Positions 44,519 to 53,128 of a DNA stretch of 64,000 bases are shown piece after piece; within the stretch, counting starts at the first letter, position 1; each line of letters begins with the position of its first letter. The notes under the pieces were generated by a model. It was given only the letters and a program-made list of their open reading frames with translations. It made no database searches and was not told the origin of the DNA. Origin of the DNA: Candidatus Venteria ishoeyi (lineage in GTDB: Bacteria > Pseudomonadota > Gammaproteobacteria > Beggiatoales > Beggiatoaceae); the NCBI RefSeq assembly GCF_030378065.1, contig NZ_JAUCGJ010000006.1:46580-110579 (forward strand), read 5' to 3'. Made by a program: the position numbers and the translations under genes.

Positions 44519-45919
44519 TTAATCCGTTACAGCACAAAAATAGCCCCAGCCACTGCGACCACTGCCAGCCCCTAAAGCCAATCTGGAGTTTTTCAAATCG
44601 TCCAGACTTAACTCAAAGGCCTTGAGAATATCTTCATCTTCTATTGTTTGTAGCAGACTGATATCAAGCTTAAGTTTGATATTTGGATCATTGATAATTT
44701 CTTCCACAAACAATGCACCATTTAATACCCCACCGGTAAAACGATCAATGCTGTTGTGAATTAAGTCCCCGGCTTTACGGCTGTCAATATCCAGATATAA
44801 GTCATCAAATAATACAATGCCCCGCCGTCCTTTTTCTTTGTCTTGATCATTGCTGTCTTTGGCATAACCAAACAGGGCTTTAACGGCCTCATTATTTTCA
44901 CCGACATGACAGGCATAATTATCAGATTCAATTTCTTCACAAAAAACCTGTTTAAGCCGATTGTAATGAAAGGCGGTACGGTGACTGATTGCGCCTTTAA
45001 TACTGCTGGCAGGCACAAGCACATAGCGTTTGGTATCTAAAGTACCTTTGTCTTCAGTCCAGCTAATCTTTTGCTCTAACACTGGAACATCATCAGCCTC
45101 ACTGGCCGGGTTTAAGCTGCGTTTACCGCCACCAAACCGAAATGGCTCTAATGGCTTGAGCTTTAGCTGATAAGTTGTCACAGCACTGCTGTCAGTATTG
45201 AGTGCGGGGAGGGTGGTTTCAGTATCCAGGCTATTTAAATGACGCGCTAACGCACTAAAGTCATCAAAGCCCTGCTCAGTGCTTAAATCAAAGCAGGTTT
45301 CCTGGCATTGAATCAATTTAACCTTACCCAAACCGCTACGAGTATTACCTCCCAGGCGAAATTCAGGGTGTTGCAAAAGGGTGAGCAGTTGCTGCCAGGG
45401 TTTTGGGTCTTGATCAGAGCCGCGCCAGAAAGATAATTCAACACTAAAACGGTGCCCTGTTCTGAGGCTGGTACGATCAAATTTACCTTGTTCGTCACTG
45501 GCCGCCACACCCTGGTGATTAATCCTTACTTGATCACGGCTAATACCCTGCCCCAGCGCATCTTTTAATACACTATCAGTAAGCGTTGCCAAGTTGGGAT
45601 CAAATTTTTCTACGGGTTGATTATCTTGATTATGTAATACGCCCCAAGAGACTTGCACCGTAGAGGCAAGTTCCCGTTCATCATTTTTATCTTTTGCTTT
45701 GCCAAACAATTCATTGGCCGATGTTTCAGTATAAACTTGTTGGTATAAGTGGCGTAAAACACCCGCGAGGCTGCTACCAGGAATAGCGGGTAAACCATTG
45801 GCATCACGTACCAATAAATTATCAAATAAACCATCACCCCGCCCGGTAGCAATGGATAATGGCGTGAGGGTTTCTAAAACCAGTTGGGCAATATGAAAAC
45901 AGGGCTTGCTGGCTATCAT
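44519..45919 (-). CDS. Tandem Cas7-Cas7 (double Csm3-like) RAMP protein
   Basis: A 466-residue protein with two RAMP folds. The first (about 1-215) has LSIATGRGDGLFDNLLVRD, with a candidate catalytic Asp, then LPAIPGSSLAGVLRHL, RTGHRFSVELSF and NTRSGLGKVKL. The second (about 245-466) has LEPFRFGGGKRS, VLVPASSIKGAISHRTAFH, RFTGGVLNGALF and GAGSGRSGWGYF. Fused Cas7 units are typical of III-D and lead toward the single-chain III-E effector. The ATG overlaps the csx10 stop (ATGA). Confidence 0.85.
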   Translation of the reverse strand: MIASKPCFHIAQLVLETLTPLSIATGRGDGLFDNLLVRDANGLPAIPGSSLAGVLRHLYQQVYTETSANELFGKAKDKNDERELASTVQVSWGVLHNQDNQPVEKFDPNLATLTDSVLKDALGQGISRDQVRINHQGVAASDEQGKFDRTSLRTGHRFSVELSFWRGSDQDPKPWQQLLTLLQHPEFRLGGNTRSGLGKVKLIQCQETCFDLSTEQGFDDFSALARHLNSLDTETTLPALNTDSSAVTTYQLKLKPLEPFRFGGGKRSLNPASEADDVPVLEQKISWTEDKGTLDTKRYVLVPASSIKGAISHRTAFHYNRLKQVFCEEIESDNYACHVGENNEAVKALFGYAKDSNDQDKEKGRRGIVLFDDLYLDIDSRKAGDLIHNSIDRFTGGVLNGALFVEEIINDPNIKLKLDISLLQTIEDEDILKAFELSLDDLKNSRLALGAGSGRSGWGYFCAVTD

Positions 45920-47427
45920 TGGCTGTTTCCTTGGATTTGTTTAATATCACGACGGATATGATGAGCGAGGCGGGCAATAGTTGCAGCAATGGTTGCGGGT
46001 GTTTGGTTTTCTTTTTCACAAAGCTTAACTTTTGCTTTTAACCATGCGCGAAAGTTCTTGATGTCGCCAGGTGCATAAAAAGCAAGCCCCCAGGCCTCAT
46101 CTTTTTCTTTACAAACCGCATGCTCACCTGAAAATAAGTTATTTTTAAGCATTGAGAGGTCGGAAACAGTTTGTGCAACCTCCAATACCCGCCCCCATTG
46201 ATTAGGGCCAGGGCCTGCGTAGTCACCCGGTGCAATTTTATGGAGTTTAGTGGCTTTGAGATAATAAGTTTGATACTCATCAAGCCAAACTTTCACAGTT
46301 TTTTCAATTTCATCATCTTTTCTAATTTTATCGTGCTGATTAACAAGCCACTGTGCCAAAGGATGTTCAGGCATTGAAACCGCAGGCACGGGTGGTTTTT
46401 TTTGCGCTTTATAAATATAGGGCCTGGGTGGATTAATCCACACCCGTCCCAATCCTGCCTGACGATAAAGCCCCAGACCTTTTTGTTGCAGTTGCTGCAA
46501 ATCTTCAATACTTGGGGTGTTTTCACAGTCAAAATGTAACATGCTACCCATTTGTAACACGGGGCGTTCCAATTCTCGCTGACGATAATGCCCATTAAAA
46601 GGGCTGTAACTACGATGACGAATAAAACTTTTAGCCAGGTTGAAAGAAGCTTTCCAAGCCTCAGGAAAACTGAGATGGGCAGGCTCAGGATAAAACGAAA
46701 CTTGTCCATGCGAATCTTGCAATGCCATATCCGCCAATAACCAAATGGAGAAGCCTTTATCTGCCTCTTGTATCAACAAATCATCTTCTTCCCAATCTGC
46801 AACAGAAACCTCAACCCGACCATATTGTGCCGAGCGGGAACGCCCCAGGTGCAGGATACCTTGCAGACAATTTTTTACCTTGCTTAATAAGGCATCATCA
46901 ATATCTGTATCAACATCAAGACTGAAACCAAAAGATAAACCCGCAGGCAAACTGGCATAACCGAATAATGCTGAAGTTTTATTACGCCCTGTTTCAGGAT
47001 CTACGGCGGTTTTCATTTGTAATTGTTTATTGGGCGAAACATATTCACTACAAAAACTGATATAACCCCGGCGCAATTGTTTGGGCTGCTGCGTTTTATC
47101 CGCTAAATCACAAAGGTTTTCCAGGCAGACATGATCGTCACGAACAACTTTTGTACCCGTTTTGGCTTCATGCCAGCTAAAAGGGATAGGGTAAGTTGGA
47201 TGACGATGCGGACTAAGCGGTAAGGCATTGTGGAATCTCAGTTTGCCGGAATGAAACAGGAAATAACTGTCTTTGGCACTGAGTTGGGTATACAGACGAT
47301 TGGCAACTGCACCCAATAAACTCGCGCCGCTGATATAATCCAGACTGCCATGACCACCTTCATTTGCGCCACGTTCGCTGATGATTACAGGCTCTAATAA
47401 TTTCAGGGTATAGTTAAGACGCTGCAT
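45916..47427 (-). CDS. csx10: Csx10, Cas5-like RAMP protein
   Basis: A 503-residue Cas5-class RAMP protein and the marker of subtype III-D. The start LNYTLKLLEPVIISERGANEGGHGSLDYISGASLLGAVANRLY (split by family) has the RAMP loop ISGASLLGA. GILHLGRSRSAQYGRVEV gives the Gly/Arg-rich loop that holds the crRNA handle. The C-terminal part (about 330-503) is less conserved. It overlaps csm3 upstream by 14 bases and the Cas7-Cas7 gene downstream by 4. Confidence 0.88.
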   Translation of the reverse strand: MQRLNYTLKLLEPVIISERGANEGGHGSLDYISGASLLGAVANRLYTQLSAKDSYFLFHSGKLRFHNALPLSPHRHPTYPIPFSWHEAKTGTKVVRDDHVCLENLCDLADKTQQPKQLRRGYISFCSEYVSPNKQLQMKTAVDPETGRNKTSALFGYASLPAGLSFGFSLDVDTDIDDALLSKVKNCLQGILHLGRSRSAQYGRVEVSVADWEEDDLLIQEADKGFSIWLLADMALQDSHGQVSFYPEPAHLSFPEAWKASFNLAKSFIRHRSYSPFNGHYRQRELERPVLQMGSMLHFDCENTPSIEDLQQLQQKGLGLYRQAGLGRVWINPPRPYIYKAQKKPPVPAVSMPEHPLAQWLVNQHDKIRKDDEIEKTVKVWLDEYQTYYLKATKLHKIAPGDYAGPGPNQWGRVLEVAQTVSDLSMLKNNLFSGEHAVCKEKDEAWGLAFYAPGDIKNFRAWLKAKVKLCEKENQTPATIAATIARLAHHIRRDIKQIQGNSQ

Positions 47428-48025
47428 GATTATTCTCCACCAAAGTCACAACCGCACGCCCCAAACCACGATTGCGCCAGGAACCCACTGCACGCATTAA
47501 AACTAAACATTTTTTTAGATTACTTTGCCAATCAGGATAAGCCGTCAATTGTTCGGGTTTGATATTATCTAACTGTGCATAAAGTGTCAGCGGGATACTT
47601 GCTTCAATACTACGCAAAGACTTATCAAAAGCTGTACCGCTATCATGCTCAATCCGGGTTGCATATAAAGTGGTAAAAAGATGTTTTTGCAATGCGGCGG
47701 CATCATATGATGCAGGGTTTTTAAGCCAGCTTGCCAGTGCTGGTTCCAGTGTTGCATTACAAAAACGCAAAGCACCTGAATCCGTGTCATGACGGCGTTT
47801 TCCCTGTTCTTCTGCGCGTGTGCCAAATAAGGTGTTGGTCAGGTTTTTTGGAACCCGCCCCCATTCCTCAGCACAATACACCGCATCCCGCACCAGGCCT
47901 TTTAAGTTACGCCCCGGTAAATACGGTATACCATCATCTTTTTCTACCAGTGCATCTATAGTGGCTCCGCCAGACTTACCGGCTCCCGTGTGCCAATAAG
48001 ATAAAATTTCTATTTTTAATTGCAT
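47414..48025 (-). CDS. csm3: Csm3-like Cas7 RAMP protein
   Basis: A 203-residue backbone subunit of the type III effector, likely with RNase activity on target RNA. It begins IEILSYWHTGAGKSGGATIDALVEKDDGIPYLPGRNLKGLVRD (split by family). The Asp in ATIDALV lies where Csm3 has its catalytic Asp, and LPGRNLKG is the RAMP loop. NRGLGRAVV near the C-terminus is the Gly-rich loop. The ATG overlaps the cas10 stop (TAATG), and the next gene overlaps its end by 14 bases. Confidence 0.88.
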   Translation of the reverse strand: MQLKIEILSYWHTGAGKSGGATIDALVEKDDGIPYLPGRNLKGLVRDAVYCAEEWGRVPKNLTNTLFGTRAEEQGKRRHDTDSGALRFCNATLEPALASWLKNPASYDAAALQKHLFTTLYATRIEHDSGTAFDKSLRSIEASIPLTLYAQLDNIKPEQLTAYPDWQSNLKKCLVLMRAVGSWRNRGLGRAVVTLVENNHAAS

Positions 48026-49686
48026 TACAGTTCCCTGCCCTGACTGACTGCATTTAACATCAACGCATCACCGATAGGGGTTTTATCATCGCTAAACAAG
48101 CAAGATAAGTTCATCGCTTTACTACCTGTCAGTTTGCTGAGCTTATCAATAAATCCTTCCCAATCCTGTAATTGGCTTTTTTGCATATTTTCACGCCAGC
48201 GATTAAAGGCATGTTCCGCCTCAATTGGATTTAAATGCAGTAGATTAAGCAGTTCGCGTGCTGCGCCTTTGCTGATATGATTATCTTCATCTTTCATAAA
48301 ACTGGCAAAGTCCTGCAAGTCTTCCAATGAAGCTAAAGCGGAAGCATCCATTTTATTGACTTTATAGGGTTGCATAGTCAAGAACTTCTTATCCGCTAAG
48401 CTTAATTCTTCACGGAGAAGACCTTTATAGTCGCCGATCACACTGTTGGTAATGCGATGAAAAGCCAGGCATGAAGTCTCACGTTTTGATTCATCTTTAG
48501 CATGATCACAGAGCTTCCCAGCCAATTGATAAGCCAGATAAAAAGGTTGATTCGCTTTAACAAAAGCAATACCGGCACAAGCTGTTAAGGATTTAATTTT
48601 AATGCCATACTCACTCACCAAAGGTGCTAAGTTTTTTTGGCTAAGCCGCTCAAAATTTTGCAGAAAATCTGAACAAAAATCCAAAGCCAAATCACCGCGA
48701 ACAACAAACGTCACATCATCACCACCAATAACCAAAGGGCGGGCGGGCATGGTATCTTTTCCATCAGGATGGAGCTTAAGGCGGGTAATTAATTTATTTA
48801 GAGTTGTTTTTATCGCCTGTAAAGTCGTGTCTTCAATCGCTTTAGAAAATGCTAAAAAGGCAGCTTTATAAGCTTTATCATTCAAATCTTGCGCTTTAAT
48901 ATTTACTTCTAAATCACGCAATAGCTGCCCTAAAGCATTGCCATCGGCATGGATAATCCCGACATAACGGTTGTCACCCAAAAAAGGAAAACTATCTTGC
49001 TGATAATTTTCCACATCGGCATCTGCGTCTTCAGCATTTAAGTCCACTGGCCAGTGAAATTTAGCAAGATCCTGATTATCGCCCTCAACATCAAAAGCTA
49101 ATTTTTTGAATAAGCGACTGTTACCCGCTTCATACACCTTGGAGCCAAAAGTACACCGATAAAATTCATGTTTTTGGGTAATCGCCGCATCCATTTGTTC
49201 TTGTTGCTGGTCTCGACGCTTACGGCTGCTATAAGCCGCCTGCCCTGTTCTGGGACTGCGGAAACTAAAAGGACTGGCTTGTGGTAAAGAAGGGAAGTGA
49301 ATATTACGATTGCTCACCAGTTTAGCCCGAACTTGCTCAACTGCTTTGGGTAAAGTCTTATCGCTGGCAAACCCCTGAGCAAAACTGACACCGGGTAAAA
49401 ATCGCTGAATAGCAAGAGTCCAAACAGCTTGTAATTGTTGAGCCTGTTCTTCATCATCCAAACAGATTAAAAATGCCCCACCTGCCTTGCGAACAAACTG
49501 CGGTTGCGGATTATTAATTCCCAAGACTGCCAGGACTTCATCAATTAAACTTAAATTTTTAGTATTGTTTGTATTAAAGCAAATATATTCAATTTGTTCA
49601 CTCGCCCCAACCATATCCCTTAATTTATTACCATCCAAAATATAATTTTGGATCGATTTTATTTCAAATCCATAAACAGTGGGCAT
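48025..49686 (-). CDS. cas10: Cas10 without HD domain, GGDD present
   Basis: Large subunit of the type III effector. The 553-residue protein starts directly in a palm-like domain (YGFEIKSIQNYILDGNKLRD); no N-terminal HD nuclease with its His-Asp pair is present. The cyclase motif is intact (PLVIGGDDVTFVV near residue 325), preceded by YVGIIHADGNALGQLL and followed by the CDHAKDESK segment, so it should make cyclic oligoadenylates. It begins the operon with a good AAGGAG site. DNA cleavage by Cas10 itself is not expected. Confidence 0.93.
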   Translation of the reverse strand: MPTVYGFEIKSIQNYILDGNKLRDMVGASEQIEYICFNTNNTKNLSLIDEVLAVLGINNPQPQFVRKAGGAFLICLDDEEQAQQLQAVWTLAIQRFLPGVSFAQGFASDKTLPKAVEQVRAKLVSNRNIHFPSLPQASPFSFRSPRTGQAAYSSRKRRDQQQEQMDAAITQKHEFYRCTFGSKVYEAGNSRLFKKLAFDVEGDNQDLAKFHWPVDLNAEDADADVENYQQDSFPFLGDNRYVGIIHADGNALGQLLRDLEVNIKAQDLNDKAYKAAFLAFSKAIEDTTLQAIKTTLNKLITRLKLHPDGKDTMPARPLVIGGDDVTFVVRGDLALDFCSDFLQNFERLSQKNLAPLVSEYGIKIKSLTACAGIAFVKANQPFYLAYQLAGKLCDHAKDESKRETSCLAFHRITNSVIGDYKGLLREELSLADKKFLTMQPYKVNKMDASALASLEDLQDFASFMKDEDNHISKGAARELLNLLHLNPIEAEHAFNRWRENMQKSQLQDWEGFIDKLSKLTGSKAMNLSCLFSDDKTPIGDALMLNAVSQGREL

Positions 49687-49966
49687 TACAACTCCTTAGC
49701 AACTATTTTTGTTTTTGTGTGAATTCACCTCATTCACTATGTCCACATTAGGAACGCAGAAGATAAATTCTGATTTGTTATTTTTTTCTGTTTGGTGCTA
49801 CCACGCTAATTTACCCTATCAAGTTTTTATTGCTATATCAACTGTAAAAGCAAGGGAAATGCGTGGGTCTGAGTTTGTAACTCAAATCTGGATATTTCAA
49901 CATTTGGGTTGCAGTTATAAACCACGACCCATTGGTGGAATATTAAAAATCAGGTTAGAGGCAATA

Positions 49967-50002
49967 AAAAACCCCGGTACTTAAACAGTACCGAGGTTTT
50001 TT
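49967..50002. terminator. Strong bidirectional terminator between array 3 and cas10
   Basis: ACCCCGGTAC and GTACCGAGGT pair around a short loop, with A runs on one side and TTTTTT on the other, so it can work on both strands. It would stop array 3 transcripts before cas10 and block readthrough from the opposite side. Confidence 0.8.
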
Positions 50003-50003
50003 G

Positions 50004-50150
50004 TTTTCAATAGCCTTAGCGGCCAGCGTGCCTGAAACGTTGTATTGGTTGGTGGTGTTTTGTTGATCGGAGTTTCAATAGCCTTAGCGGCCAGCATGCC
50101 TGAAACGGCGTAGCTTACCCACTACGGGCTATTAAAAAGTTTCAATAGCC
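50004..50150 (-). CRISPR. CRISPR array 3: decayed, two repeats plus a fragment
   Basis: Repeat at 50004-50038 has two changes (first base, and GCGTGCC for GCATGCC). A perfect repeat lies at 50072-50106, and a 12-base fragment GTTTCAATAGCC at 50139-50150 ends abruptly. Spacers are 33 and 32 bases. The leader side is on the right, as in array 2, and is degraded, so new spacer uptake here is unlikely. Confidence 0.9.
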
Positions 50151-50155
50151 TTTAA

Positions 50156-50302
50156 TATTAAAAGATAAATCTGAATATTTTGTTAAACCCATGCCACTTC
50201 AATGGTTTTCTCCGCAAAATCGCACCATTTCAGTGCAAAATACTGATTACAAAATCACCACCGCTGGCATTTCCGCTAATCGATCACCATTTAAGGTGTG
50301 TA
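50156..50302 (-). pseudogene. cas2: Decayed leader plus 3' end of a second cas2
   Basis: On the minus strand 50302-50247 reads HTL-N-GDRLAEMPAVVIL and a stop, the same residues as the Cas2 C-terminus but with several synonymous changes and a TAA stop. Next to it, CGCACCATTTCAGTGCAAAA matches the leader block CGCACTATTTTAGTGCAAAA; much of the rest of the leader is missing. It is a remnant of an older second adaptation locus. Confidence 0.8.
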
Positions 50303-50340
50303 AAAATATAGACTAAAAATATACAAAATATAGACTACAA

Positions 50341-50458
50341 AATATAGACAGCCAAGAAAATAAAAAAATAAAACTACACTATCACTCCAATATTCTCAAT
50401 CAGTCAAATTATTGAAATTCAGAAATAAGTCAGAAAAAACAGCCTAATTGTATGGAAA
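50341..50458 (+). repeat. Array-flanking duplicated segment E, copy 2
   Basis: Same 118-base sequence as 34831-34948, about 96 percent identical by eye. It is preceded by two or three degenerate AAAATATAGACTA-type units at 50306-50340. Confidence 0.85.
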
Positions 50459-50491
50459 ACATTAAAATATGGATGTCATCAAAATACGTTA

Positions 50492-50597
50492 TTAATGCGC
50501 CCCGTTGGGGCTAAACAACAGGGCTTGTCCGCCCTGTATCTCGGCTTTCAGTCACCAAATGCTCCAACCCACCCGTCTTTTAGCGGGTGGTTGTTTA
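50492..50597 (+). repeat. Family D 106-bp structured repeat, copy 2
   Basis: Same three-hairpin element as 23107-23212. It is followed directly by a partial family A copy, and no gene lies in the 50459-50706 gap. Confidence 0.75.
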
Positions 50598-50600
50598 TTT

Positions 50601-50676
50601 CTGCATTGTAAAAACCATTACATAGCTTACTATGCGCCGGTTTTCACGCCTTGAAAATGAATAAAAATCCTGCGCG
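50601..50676 (+). repeat. Partial family A repeat (middle part)
   Basis: Contains TTTCTGCATTGTAAAAACC, ACATAGCTTACTATGCGCC and TTGAAAATGAATAAAAATCC, the centre of family A, without the terminal repeats. It is truncated on both sides and lies just beyond the nadE stop. Confidence 0.7.
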
Positions 50677-50706
50677 CTACGAGGGTGTTATTTCTTGCGA
50701 GTTACT

Positions 50707-52707
50707 TTAACCCGGTTCCTCTCCCATTTGAGACAGGGCATTTTTACGCATTTCCTTCAGCTCGTGAGAAAAGCCACCAGAGAGTATAGGAAAACGGCAC
50801 CAGGTTTTGGGGTCGAGGCTTTCGTCATCAAGGTGAAAACTCGGTGCGTAACGCTCGCGTTTCCATTGGTTGCGTATCCAGAGCTGGAAAAAACGTTCTA
50901 TCCATGTCAGCAATTGTTCGGCTGTATAATCAAAACGGCTGTTTAATAAGCAATAAATTTCCCAGGGTGTTTGCCGATCCCGAATCGCGGCTTTTTCAAT
51001 GGCGTTGAGCAATACATAGGGCATTAGATCCGCTTCGTCAGTTTGTTCCGCGCCGGGACGCAATTCTGCGGTGGGTTGCTGGGTGTTGATATAAGAGAGC
51101 GCGGGGATGGGGTTCACGCCGGGGCTGTTTGGTGCGTTTTGCTCCAGCCAGTGCAACCAGTGGCGAATAAAGTGTTTGTCTATGCCTGCCAGCGGACTCA
51201 GGCCGCCGCTGGTATCACCATCCATTGTTGCATAACCCACTGCCGCCTCGGAACGGTTACTGGTGGCGAGCAATAAGGCATTACGCAGGTTTGCCAGCAT
51301 CCACACGCCAGGGGCGCGGGCGCGGGCCTGGATGTTTTGCAGCGCCAGATCGTCTTGTGCCCAGTTCAGGGAGCGCCCAATAGCCTGCTCAATGTGTTGC
51401 CGATAACCGGAAACCATGTTTTCAATATCCAGTTCGAGATATTCCGCGCCAACGGCATGGGCTATTTTTTCAGCCGCGTTGCGGGTGGTTTCCGAAGAGT
51501 TACGGGTGGCCTGATACACGCAGACCAATAACACCGGCATGAGTTGTTCTATGGTGTTCAGCTCAGTTTGCGGCAGATTCAGGCGGGCGCAAAAGTTTTC
51601 TATGCCCACTTCTGCCACGCCCAGTTCCACCATTAAACGAATCAGGCAGGCGACAGCCGCAGAGTCCGCGCCACCACTGAGCGAAAGCGCAAAGCCTTGG
51701 GAACGGCTTTTGGCTGAGTAATCATATAAACCCAAGGCCACGGCACGGGCAAATTCTTCTTGCTTGAGAGATTCCCCCGTTTCCCAGGCGGGATATACCG
51801 GCTTGCTCTCGCTTTGTTTTTCCGGCAAGCGTTGCGGGTAGTTAAAATCCAAATGTACACATGCTTGCGGGTTGCCAACAAAACGACTGGTGCGCGCCTG
51901 GTTCATGCGGGTACGATCCACGTCCACCAGCGCAGAAATCAAACGCCACGATGCAAAACTGAGGCGCTCGCCAGCCGCTAACATCTCGCCGTTGCTGGCA
52001 ATCAAGGTGTCGCCATCATAAATCACCCGTCCGGCTTCGTTGCCCAGCAGATTAGCGTAGACATAACTGCTGCTGAAGGCGCGTGAACCTTCCAACACTA
52101 AACGTTTGCGAGTTTCACGTTTATCGAAGGCAAAATGGCTGGCGGTGGGGTTAAGGATAATGTCGATACCCGCCTGCGCCAGACGGGTACCGGGACGACG
52201 CGCCACCCAGGCTTCTTCACAGATTTCAAAACCAATGCGCACCCCACCGCAATTAAAATAAATGTCACCAAAAGGCACGCAGTCTTCGCCAATTTGCAGA
52301 CTGTCCTGCACTTCAACGGGCCAGGGATGAAACCAGCGTGGTTCATAATGAATGCCATCACCGGGTAAAAAACGTTTGGCAACAAAACCACCGATTTTGC
52401 CATTATTAAGCAGGCACACGGTGTTATATACACGGTTTTGATGTAATACCGGCAGACCGACTGCAACGATAATATCCTGGGTGAATGGTACAATTTCCAG
52501 CAGCACCCGCAACGCCTGTTGTAATAAACCCGCACCCAGAAAAGCGTCTTCACAACCATAACCGCTGATACACAGTTCCGGCAGACACAGAATATCTACT
52601 TGTTGGGAGCGCGCTTGTTGAATGGCTGCCAGTATATTTTTTTGATTGCCGTCCCAATCCATCGGTGTCTGGTTCAGACAGGCGGCAGCAAGTTTAATCA
52701 GATGCAT
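50707..52707 (-). CDS. nadE: Glutamine-dependent NAD+ synthetase
   Basis: Makes NAD from deamido-NAD, with ammonia from glutamine. The 666-residue chain has an N-terminal nitrilase-type glutaminase: Glu in CLPELCISGYGCED, Lys in FVAKRFLPGDG and Cys in GFEICEEAW. The C-terminal synthetase carries the P-loop SLSGGADSAAVA, then LATSNRSEAAVGYATMDGDTSGG (split by family). The long two-domain form is normal. It lies between the CRISPR region and ilvD on the minus strand. Confidence 0.94.
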   Translation of the reverse strand: MHLIKLAAACLNQTPMDWDGNQKNILAAIQQARSQQVDILCLPELCISGYGCEDAFLGAGLLQQALRVLLEIVPFTQDIIVAVGLPVLHQNRVYNTVCLLNNGKIGGFVAKRFLPGDGIHYEPRWFHPWPVEVQDSLQIGEDCVPFGDIYFNCGGVRIGFEICEEAWVARRPGTRLAQAGIDIILNPTASHFAFDKRETRKRLVLEGSRAFSSSYVYANLLGNEAGRVIYDGDTLIASNGEMLAAGERLSFASWRLISALVDVDRTRMNQARTSRFVGNPQACVHLDFNYPQRLPEKQSESKPVYPAWETGESLKQEEFARAVALGLYDYSAKSRSQGFALSLSGGADSAAVACLIRLMVELGVAEVGIENFCARLNLPQTELNTIEQLMPVLLVCVYQATRNSSETTRNAAEKIAHAVGAEYLELDIENMVSGYRQHIEQAIGRSLNWAQDDLALQNIQARARAPGVWMLANLRNALLLATSNRSEAAVGYATMDGDTSGGLSPLAGIDKHFIRHWLHWLEQNAPNSPGVNPIPALSYINTQQPTAELRPGAEQTDEADLMPYVLLNAIEKAAIRDRQTPWEIYCLLNSRFDYTAEQLLTWIERFFQLWIRNQWKRERYAPSFHLDDESLDPKTWCRFPILSGGFSHELKEMRKNALSQMGEEPG

Positions 52708-52738
52708 GAGTTTAATCGTAGTTTTTTAGTTGCGTTAA

Positions 52739-52903
52739 TTAAGGAGTGAGAATTTTATAACTTCAGCAACCTGGCTGGTCTTTTCCTCCATTTTCTGCGT
52801 TGTGAAAACAGTTACATAGCTTGCTATGCGCCTGTTTTCACGCCTTGAAAATGAATGAAAATCCTGCGCCCAGTTTCTGCATTTATTTCATCCTCACTCC
52901 TAA
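52739..52903 (+). repeat. Family A palindromic repeat, copy 3
   Basis: TTAAGGAGTGAG to CTCACTCCTAA, with the central GAAAACAG/CTGTTTTC palindrome, in the divergent gap between nadE and ilvD. The rest of the gap (52904-53128) is AT-rich and presumably holds the ilvD promoter. Confidence 0.85.
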
Positions 52904-53128
52904 AGAGAGCATAATAGCAATTTATTCATCATGCTTAATTATCTTTATATCACACCATTCGGGATCGGCTGATGAATTGCTGGATAAAATCATAGGCATA
53001 ATTCACTTATCTACTAAAGATGCTATTAACCTGTTCGTGTCTTTCAGGCTATAATGCACTATTTCTTATATAATCTTATTTTCCCAAGCCTGTTTCAACT
53101 TGGCAATCCGGTCAGGAGTATAAACCGT

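Noticed and set aside
49709..49984. Plus-strand 91-codon ORF between cas10 and array 3
   Set aside because: It starts with a non-ATG codon, resembles nothing known and ends inside the terminator hairpin; it more likely covers the cas operon promoter region.
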